DNA from: JAGLGH01 sp034723595
Lineage (GTDB): Archaea > Nanobdellota > Nanobdellia > Woesearchaeales > JAGLGH01
Length of the DNA: 17,440 nt
Reading direction: 5' to 3'
Assembly: GCA_034723595.1 (NCBI GenBank)
Contig: JAYEPB010000037.1
Span: forward strand, 1 to 17,440
Numbering within the stretch: position 1 is the first letter of the stretch; each line of letters opens with the position of its first letter. This document shows, in pieces, positions 12,218 through 17,440 of this stretch. The position numbers and the translations under genes are program-made. Under the pieces are notes generated by a model. The model was not told where the DNA came from and did no database searches. It worked only from the letters and a program-made list of their open reading frames with translations.

Positions 12218-14899
12218 ATGGCTGACTTCAACAAAATCGCAAAAAAATGGCAAAGAAAATGGCACGAATCAAACATATTCGCAGTAAAAGATGATCCTAG
12301 AAAAAAGAAATATTATTGTCTTGAGATGTTTCCTTATCCATCAGGCAATCTTCACATGGGGCATGTCAGGAATTATTCCATCGGCGATTGCTTTGCAAGA
12401 TACAAAAGGATGAATGGATTCAATGTACTCTATCCTATGGGATATGATGCTTTCGGCCTGCCTGCAGAGAACGCTGCAATAAAAGCAAAAGCAGATCCTG
12501 CTGCATGGACAAAGGATAATATTGAAAGCATCAAGGCTCAGCAGAAAATGCTTGGTCTTTCATACGACTGGAGCAGGGAGATTGCGACTTGCACACCTGA
12601 ATATTATAAATGGAATCAGTGGATATTTGTCAAATTATTTGAGCAAGGACTGGCATACAGAAAAGCAGGAATGATAAACTGGTGTCCTGGGTGCAATACA
12701 GTTCTTGCGAATGAGCAGGTTGAAGATGGCAAATGCTGGAGATGCAAATCTATTGTCAAGCAAAAACCGCTTGAGCAGTGGTATCTGAACATAAAGGAAT
12801 ATGCTGACGAACTTCTTGAGTCTCTTGATTCAATGACTGGCTGGCCAGAAAGGGTCAGGACAATGCAGAAGAACTGGATTGGCAAGTCGCATGGATCAGA
12901 GATAATATTCAAGATAAAGGATATTGATTTAGAAGTTTCTACATTCACTACAAGGGTTGATACTATATGCGGAATCACATACCTTGTATTAGCTCCTGAA
13001 CATCCTGATGTCCTGAAGCTTATTGAAGGCACAGAGCATGAAAAACCTGTAAAGAAATTCATCCAGAAAACTCTCAAGATGAGTGTAATAGACAGGACTG
13101 CTGAAGGCAAGGAAAAGCATGGAGTATTTACAGGAAGGTACGGAATCAATCCTTTGACAGGAGATGAATTTCCTATATGGGTTGCAGATTATGTTCTTGC
13201 AGAATACGGCACAGGCGCAGTGATGGCAGTTCCTGCCCATGACCAGAGGGATTTTGATTTTGCAAAAAAATATGACCTTCCAATAAAACTAGTCATCACC
13301 CCAAAATCAAATGAGCTAAATCCTGATAAGATAACAAAGGCATACTGCGAAGATGGAATACTCATAAACAGCGCAGATTTCAATGGCATGAACAACAGGG
13401 AATCCATAGAAGAGATAGCTGAACACCTCAAAAAGAAATGCTGCGGCGGCAAGATTGTAAATTATAAGCTGAGAGACTGGCTAATCTCAAGGCAGAGATA
13501 TTGGGGGACACCTATCCCTATGATATACTGCGAAAAATGCGGCATTGTTCCTGTTCCTGAAAAAGACCTTCCAGTTCTGCTTCCCACTGATGTTAAATTC
13601 ACAGGCAAGGGAAATCCTATTGAGACCAGCAAATCATTCATTAGCTGTACATGTCCTAAATGCGGCAGCAACGCCCGCAGGGAAACAGATACTATGGACA
13701 CATTTTTTGATTCATCCTGGTATTTCCTGAGATTCTGCGATCCTTCTAATGGCAATCTTCCTTTTGATAAAGGCAAGGCAGAATACTGGATGGATGTTGA
13801 TCAGTATATCGGTGGCATAGAGCATGCTATACTTCACCTCCTTTACGCAAGGTTCTTCACAAAGGCCTTGAGGGATATGGGGCTTATTGAGATAAATGAA
13901 CCATTCAGCCAGCTTCTTACGCAAGGCATGGTGACAAAAGACGGCGCAAAGATGAGTAAATCAATAGGCAATGTCGTCAATCCGCAGGAGATAATAGATA
14001 AATATAGTCCTGATACTGCCAGATTATTTATCCTGTTTGCAGCGCTTCCTGAAAAAGAGCTTGAATGGTCTGATAAAGGTGCTCATGGAAATTTTAAATT
14101 CCTAAATCGCGTTTTCAGGCTTGCTGAAGAAAAGCCGCAATACTTAAGAGAAGAGATGATAAATTCTGATAAGCGCATTGTCGGCAAGATGCACAGGACA
14201 ATAAAGCAAGTAACTTCACATATTGATGATTTAAAATTAAGTCTTGCAATTGGTTCTTTGATGGAATTTGTCAATGATCTTGTCAAGTACAGTGAAACAG
14301 GCGCGCATAAAGAGACTTATGAAAAATGCCTGGAAAACCTTATATTGATGATTTCCCCATTCACACCGCACATAGCAGAAGAGATGTGGGAAATGCTTGG
14401 CTGCAAAGGTATGGTATCTCTTGCTTCCTGGCCAAAATATAATGAGGCAATGATTGATGCAGAAGCAGAAGCATCTGAAGAACTTATTGAGAATACAATC
14501 AGCGATATAAGGGCAGTCCTCAAGCTCATGGGTAAAGATAAACCAGATTTAATCAAGATTATCATTTCTGCAGAATGGAAATATGATTTTATAAAGCAGT
14601 TAAAGCCCATGCTTGAAAAGACAAGGGATGTGGGAGCAATACTTAAGGAATTGATGGCAGGAGATCTCAAGACTTATGGCAAGGATATCTCAAAGCTGGT
14701 TCCAAAGCTTGTCAAGGATGTGACCAAGATTCCAGAGACTGTTCTCGGACAGGATGTAGAATTCCATACTCTTGACAACAGCAGCGACCAGATTGGCAAG
14801 GAATTTGCATGCAAAGTAGATATCATCAAAGCAGAAGATTCAAAAGAAGCAAAAGCCAACCAGGCAATGCCTGGAAAGCCTGCAATCTTGATTGGATAG
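12218..14899 (+). CDS. leuS: Leucyl-tRNA synthetase, bacterial-type core
   Basis: Cytoplasmic class I synthetase that charges tRNA-Leu. The first ATP motif is HMGH (46-49) in PYPSGNLHMGHVRNYSIGD, and the second is KMSKS (578-582). A zinc knuckle NWCPGC...CWRC (about 152-178) is followed by the CP1 editing domain with TFTTRVDTICGITY and GTGAVMAVPAHDQRDFDFA. The editing domain lies after the zinc module, which is the bacterial arrangement, and HVRNYSIGD and WLISRQRYWGTPIPMIYC are also bacterial-type. The end differs: KTYGKDISKLVPKLVKDV and the final AMPGKPAILIG resemble the archaeal/eukaryotic LeuRS C-terminus. 893 residues, slightly longer than typical bacterial enzymes (~860). Probably acquired by transfer, possibly with a chimeric tail. 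A tRNA-Leu gene is at 5485-5570. Confidence 0.95.
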   Translation: MADFNKIAKKWQRKWHESNIFAVKDDPRKKKYYCLEMFPYPSGNLHMGHVRNYSIGDCFARYKRMNGFNVLYPMGYDAFGLPAENAAIKAKADPAAWTKDNIESIKAQQKMLGLSYDWSREIATCTPEYYKWNQWIFVKLFEQGLAYRKAGMINWCPGCNTVLANEQVEDGKCWRCKSIVKQKPLEQWYLNIKEYADELLESLDSMTGWPERVRTMQKNWIGKSHGSEIIFKIKDIDLEVSTFTTRVDTICGITYLVLAPEHPDVLKLIEGTEHEKPVKKFIQKTLKMSVIDRTAEGKEKHGVFTGRYGINPLTGDEFPIWVADYVLAEYGTGAVMAVPAHDQRDFDFAKKYDLPIKLVITPKSNELNPDKITKAYCEDGILINSADFNGMNNRESIEEIAEHLKKKCCGGKIVNYKLRDWLISRQRYWGTPIPMIYCEKCGIVPVPEKDLPVLLPTDVKFTGKGNPIETSKSFISCTCPKCGSNARRETDTMDTFFDSSWYFLRFCDPSNGNLPFDKGKAEYWMDVDQYIGGIEHAILHLLYARFFTKALRDMGLIEINEPFSQLLTQGMVTKDGAKMSKSIGNVVNPQEIIDKYSPDTARLFILFAALPEKELEWSDKGAHGNFKFLNRVFRLAEEKPQYLREEMINSDKRIVGKMHRTIKQVTSHIDDLKLSLAIGSLMEFVNDLVKYSETGAHKETYEKCLENLILMISPFTPHIAEEMWEMLGCKGMVSLASWPKYNEAMIDAEAEASEELIENTISDIRAVLKLMGKDKPDLIKIIISAEWKYDFIKQLKPMLEKTRDVGAILKELMAGDLKTYGKDISKLVPKLVKDVTKIPETVLGQDVEFHTLDNSSDQIGKEFACKVDIIKAEDSKEAKANQAMPGKPAILIG

Positions 14900-14985
14900 A
14901 GTCTTAAAGTCCTTTATTTCACCAATATTATCTTTTCACGTAATTCCAAAGCCTTAGTACCCTGTGTCGATTTTCGTTTGACAAA

Positions 14986-15009
14986 GAAAAAAGGAGAATT
15001 ATTTTCTCC
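14986..15009 (-). terminator. Intrinsic-type terminator after the 60-residue ORF
   Basis: On the minus strand GGAGAA-AATAA-TTCTCC is followed directly by TTTTTT. The 6-bp stem plus U-run begins 16 bases after the stop of the small ORF at 15025. It supports a real transcription unit there. Confidence 0.6.
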
Positions 15010-15024
15010 CAAAATTTAATCGGC

Positions 15025-15207
15025 TTATTTTTTATGGATTAAGTCACATAATTTACTTTTCGGTTTTCTAACTACATAAGTCATTCTTCTTGAGATATTT
15101 TCGTCGTCACTGAAGTAACTATCGCCACGGCAATCAAGATAGAATGTTCCACTTGCTACACCCATAGTAGCGGTGTCACTATGACCTACAGGGGAGTAGT
15201 ATTCCAT
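15025..15207 (-). CDS. Small hypothetical protein, 60 residues
   Basis: Not recognised. The sequence runs MEYYSPVGHSDTATM, then SGTFYLDCRGDSYFSDDEN, then a basic end with RRMTYVVRKPKSK. It has two cysteines, no membrane helix and no signal peptide. It lies alone in an otherwise empty 525-base gap. Support for it being real: a TATA-like element about 25 bases before the ATG (leaderless) and a hairpin plus T6 just after the stop. Against: short length and no recognised relative. An out-of-frame ATG eight bases upstream opens only a very short frame. Confidence 0.45.
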   Translation of the reverse strand: MEYYSPVGHSDTATMGVASGTFYLDCRGDSYFSDDENISRRMTYVVRKPKSKLCDLIHKK

Positions 15208-15221
15208 CCTTTCATGAGAAG

Positions 15222-15236
15222 AATATATTATATTTT
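15222..15236 (-). promoter_or_regulatory. TATA-like element for the 60-residue ORF
   Basis: Minus-strand AATATAATATATTC is centred about 23 bases before ATG 15207, fitting a leaderless start. Confidence 0.4.
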
Positions 15237-15383
15237 TACTAATTATCTTCTTTTTGAATTTTTTCCATTTTATTTTCCCCTCATTTTTTAATTATTTTTT
15301 CATAATTTAGCGAGGTGTAATCACTTACCTGTAAGAAACACAACCAGATTTATTAAATTACTCCTCAAAATTTCCTCAAAAAC

Positions 15384-15413
15384 AAAAACATTTAAATAGG
15401 ATTATATGTTTTT
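15384..15413 (+). promoter_or_regulatory. Promoter of Lrp-like gene inside an inverted repeat
   Basis: The TATA box TTTAAATA (15391-15398) is framed by perfect 8-base arms AAAAACAT (15384-15391) and ATGTTTTT (15406-15413). The arm centres are 22 bases apart, two helical turns, as expected for a dimeric regulator touching one DNA face. Start ATG 15425 is about 30 bases from the TATA centre, so the leader is very short. Lrp-family proteins often repress their own gene, so autoregulation is likely. Confidence 0.5.
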
Positions 15414-15424
15414 AAGTAAATATA

Positions 15425-16378
15425 ATGCAATTAGACCTTAAAGATAGACTACTACTTTTTGAGTTAGATCTCAACGCCAGACAGCCTGTATCAGCATTAG
15501 CAAGAAAACTTAGATTGAGTCGAGATGTAATCAATTATAGGATAAAGAGATTAGAAGAAAATAACATAATCAGAGGTTACAGGGCTATTATTGATACATC
15601 AAAATTAGGCTACACTTTTTATAGGGTATTATTTAAGCTTTTCAATTGTTCTGGTGATGATGAACAGGCGCTAATTGAGTTTCTAAAAAAAGAGCCTAAT
15701 GTATGGTGGATTGCTACTCTTGATGGTCTCTTTGATCTTAATTTTGCAGTATGGGTCAAAGATGAGCATGAAATGTTTTTGCTTCAAAAAAGATTATATC
15801 AGAAATTCAAATCAATCATAAAAGAAAGTCTTATCTGTCCAGTTATAAGATATACTCAATTAAGCAGGAATTATTTTCTTGATAAAAATGTTGCCAGAAA
15901 AGAAATAACAATTGGCATGCCTGATGTAGAAATTCTTGATGCAATAGATTTAAGTATTTTAAAGATGATTGCAATAGACGCACGCATATCTTTAGTGAAT
16001 ATATCCAGCAAAGTAAGGATTGATCCAATAGCTGTCAAACATAGGATTAAAAAATTAGAATCAAAAGGAATCATAAAAGGATATAAATTGGATATAAACT
16101 TCGTGACTCTCAAAAGAGATTTTTATTCAGTTAAAATTAATCTAAATTCCTTGGATCAACTAAAGATGATAAGAGAATATATCAAGAACATCCCAGAGGT
16201 TAATGGTATTATCGAATCATTGGGGAGCTATGATATTGAATTTGATTTAGAAGTCGAAGACTCAAAAAGATATTATGAGATTATTGCTATTCTTAAAAAG
16301 AGATTTTCTTCAATCAGAGAAATAGATTATTTCCGTGTTCTAAAGAATTTCAAGATATTATTCATGCCAGAAATATAA
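15425..16378 (+). CDS. Double-unit Lrp/AsnC-like transcription regulator
   Basis: DNA-binding protein built from two Lrp/AsnC units in one chain. Unit one: winged HTH at about 5-52 (RQPVSALARKLRLSRDVINY, RIKRLEENNIIRGY), then a RAM-like ligand/oligomer domain (about 62-145). Unit two: HTH at about 172-222 (ARISLVNISSKVRIDPIAVK, HRIKKLESKGIIKGY), then a RAM-like domain (about 232-310). The phrase RIKRLEENNIIRGYRAIID is typical Lrp. 317 residues is twice the normal ~150, so a single chain mimics an Lrp dimer. Its promoter lies within an inverted repeat. It converges on the pilin-like pair with a 32-base AT-rich gap, so targets beyond itself cannot be told from position. Confidence 0.87.
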   Translation: MQLDLKDRLLLFELDLNARQPVSALARKLRLSRDVINYRIKRLEENNIIRGYRAIIDTSKLGYTFYRVLFKLFNCSGDDEQALIEFLKKEPNVWWIATLDGLFDLNFAVWVKDEHEMFLLQKRLYQKFKSIIKESLICPVIRYTQLSRNYFLDKNVARKEITIGMPDVEILDAIDLSILKMIAIDARISLVNISSKVRIDPIAVKHRIKKLESKGIIKGYKLDINFVTLKRDFYSVKINLNSLDQLKMIREYIKNIPEVNGIIESLGSYDIEFDLEVEDSKRYYEIIAILKKRFSSIREIDYFRVLKNFKILFMPEI

Positions 16379-16410
16379 GAAAAAATTAAAATAAAAAAAG
16401 AATAAAAACC

Positions 16411-16878
16411 TTAAGCAGTCACTTTAGATATCAAAGATCCAGATGCTACATGTGACAATCCAGATGCTGCATTTGTATAAGCTATCTTAAGATCTGCATT
16501 TAGCTTTGATCCTTCTTGGCCTACTATGTTGGTACATCCAGTAAATGTAAATGTATCCTTTGCCCCATTAGTCATATTCATCGTATTAGTAGACGTACAG
16601 GTTTCATTATCTACAACTATACTTGCCTGCGCGTTTCTCATTTCAAATCCAAGACTATTCTGCATTACTATACTTACAGCCCCTGTATCAACTACAGTAA
16701 AGTCTAAACATGCCATTCCGCTCGGTAAAGTACATTTATTTGGCAGAAACCTATCTGGACTCAATACTCCAAAATATGCCAAAGCTGCAATTGCTGCAAG
16801 AACAACAAGGATAGCCCATCCATAGGTCATCAAGAATTCCATTGCTGCTTGTCCTTTTTTTGTCATTTTGTTTATCAT
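16411..16878 (-). CDS. Pilin-like protein with class III signal peptide (second of pair)
   Basis: Predicted type IV pilin-like surface subunit. The N-terminus MINKMTKKGQAAMEFLMTYG has the class III signal: cleavage after G9, Q10 at +1 and E14 at +5. The following helix AILVVLAAIAALAYFGVL would form the filament core. The mature head (about 40-155) is polar and Thr/Asn-rich with four cysteines (49, 57, 94, 115), possibly two disulfides. GAGGTGAT precedes the ATG by 5 bases (16884-16890). It follows the first pilin gene after 20 bases, so both are in one operon. Its signal would need an FlaK/PibD-type prepilin peptidase, not seen in this window. Archaellin is less likely, given the head sequence and absence of fla genes. 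Confidence 0.85.
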   Translation of the reverse strand: MINKMTKKGQAAMEFLMTYGWAILVVLAAIAALAYFGVLSPDRFLPNKCTLPSGMACLDFTVVDTGAVSIVMQNSLGFEMRNAQASIVVDNETCTSTNTMNMTNGAKDTFTFTGCTNIVGQEGSKLNADLKIAYTNAASGLSHVASGSLISKVTA

Positions 16879-16898
16879 TTAATATCACCTCATTTCAT

Positions 16899-17336
16899 TT
16901 ACGATTGAACTTTTGTTGTCATACTGCCACCCATAGTCTTTGACAGACCACTTATCTTTTCAGTATAAGATATACTTATGTCACTGTCAAACCTATCATC
17001 CAATGCACCATTGCTGCATCCTGTAAGGATGATTGTAACCATATCTCCATTTTTGAACTCAACATCACCTGTTGTTGAATTGCAATCTCCTATTGCAACA
17101 CCATTAACAGTTAAATCTCTACCCATGCCGTTTCTCATCACTAGTGTTGTTTCTGTTGGGGTAACCTTAAATCCTGTGCAGTCTACACCTGGTTCAAGCA
17201 TGCATTTTTCAGGTAAGAATGAGTCTGGACTCAATACTCCGAAATATGCTAACGCCCCTATTGCAGCAAGAACAACGAGAATTGCCCAACCATAGGTCAT
17301 CAGAAATTCCATTGCTGCTTGTCCTTTTTTCATCAT
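16899..17336 (-). CDS. Pilin-like protein with class III signal peptide (first of pair)
   Basis: Paralogue of the next gene downstream. MMKKGQAAMEFLMTYGWAIL gives cleavage after G5, with Q6 at +1 and E10 at +5, followed by a hydrophobic helix. The first ~45 residues are nearly identical in both pair members (to LSPDxFLPxKC), while the heads differ. Four cysteines (45, 53, 85, 107) fall at equivalent places to those of the partner, including a shared TGC. The C-terminus SGLSKTMGGSMTTKVQS also parallels the partner. GAGGTGA (17343-17349) precedes the ATG. 145 residues. Likely subunits of one filament, or alternative major and minor subunits. Confidence 0.86.
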   Translation of the reverse strand: MMKKGQAAMEFLMTYGWAILVVLAAIGALAYFGVLSPDSFLPEKCMLEPGVDCTGFKVTPTETTLVMRNGMGRDLTVNGVAIGDCNSTTGDVEFKNGDMVTIILTGCSNGALDDRFDSDISISYTEKISGLSKTMGGSMTTKVQS

Positions 17337-17406
17337 TTAATTTCACCTCAATATAAAATCATGTTTATTATATAATTGTCCTATATTCCAATCACATTAC
17401 AATAAC

Positions 17407-17421
17407 TCATATATAAATATT
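17407..17421 (-). promoter_or_regulatory. Probable promoter of the pilin pair
   Basis: Minus-strand ATATTTATATATGAG is a good TATA box with an A/T-rich upstream side, giving a leader of roughly 50 bases before ATG 17336. A second TATA-like TTATATAA near 17370-17380 is an alternative giving a shorter leader. Confidence 0.5.
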
Positions 17422-17440
17422 ACTAAAATTTGTTGCTTTT

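Larger units (their letters stand above)
14900..15424. other. Intergenic region between leuS and the Lrp-like gene
   Basis: AT-rich stretch of 525 bases. It holds, on the minus strand, a small candidate gene (15025-15207) with TATA and terminator. From 15240 to 15345 it is pyrimidine-rich on the plus strand with no coding signal. At 15362-15381 the word TCCTCAAAA occurs twice, 11 bases apart, just before the regulator's promoter. Nothing else is recognisable. Confidence 0.6.

Noticed and set aside
12616..13149. 177-codon open frame antisense to leuS
   Set aside because: It is a mirror of the strongly coding leuS strand, with Cys/Ser/Leu-rich composition, no promoter and no recognisable domain.
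16526..16825. Plus-strand frames across the pilin genes
   Set aside because: They are reverse reads of the class III signal peptide coding regions and occur in both pilin genes for that reason.
1..17440. CRISPR array, insertion sequence, integrase or attachment site
   Set aside because: No regularly spaced repeats, transposase or integrase motifs, or terminal inverted repeats were seen on either strand; the tRNA-Leu is not followed by a duplicated 3' end within view.

Overview
The window looks like part of an archaeal chromosome, most plausibly from the DPANN group (Woesearchaeota/Pacearchaeota-like). The evidence is an archaeal ribosomal/RNA polymerase gene cluster (S13-S4-S11-rpoD-tRNA-Leu-L18e-L13-S9-rpoN), transcription factor TFS, a Sec11-type signal peptidase, class III signal peptides, TTTATA-type promoters with many leaderless starts, and modest GC content. 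The precise lineage is inferred. A bacterial-type leucyl-tRNA synthetase fits this reading, since such exchanges are common in these archaea.

Layout. 1-1142: 3' part of histidyl-tRNA synthetase (hisS), cut by the window edge. 1248-2333: a minus-strand pair, signal peptidase I then TFS, ending in a hairpin shared with hisS. 2477-2854: a short protein resembling the C-terminal part of archaeal NMD3, transcribed divergently from the signal peptidase. 2949-7223: the translation/transcription operon, with its own TATA box, a leader carrying a 12-bp GAAA-capped hairpin and a small upstream ORF, a tRNA-Leu(GAG) inside it, and a small basic protein of unknown function after rpoN.

7224-12075 is an accessory segment with little resemblance to the housekeeping flanks: a decayed Fic fragment on the minus strand, an intact Fic protein with an N-terminal winged helix and a palindrome at its promoter, a 597-residue membrane protein with a probable lysozyme/transglycosylase-like region and a C-terminal LysM, an unknown 108-residue protein, and a putative HExxH metallopeptidase. 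Together they suggest interaction with, or attack on, other cells, or a conflict system. This is the least conventional part of the window.

12164-14899: leucyl-tRNA synthetase with a bacterial-type core and an archaeal-looking C-terminus. 14900-15424: an intergenic stretch holding a small leaderless ORF with a convincing terminator on the minus strand, and a TATA box inside an inverted repeat. 15425-16378: a double-unit Lrp/AsnC-like regulator, probably self-regulating. 16411-17336: two tandem minus-strand pilin-like proteins with class III signal peptides, near-identical at the N-terminus and divergent beyond. No CRISPR array, insertion sequence or rRNA gene was seen.
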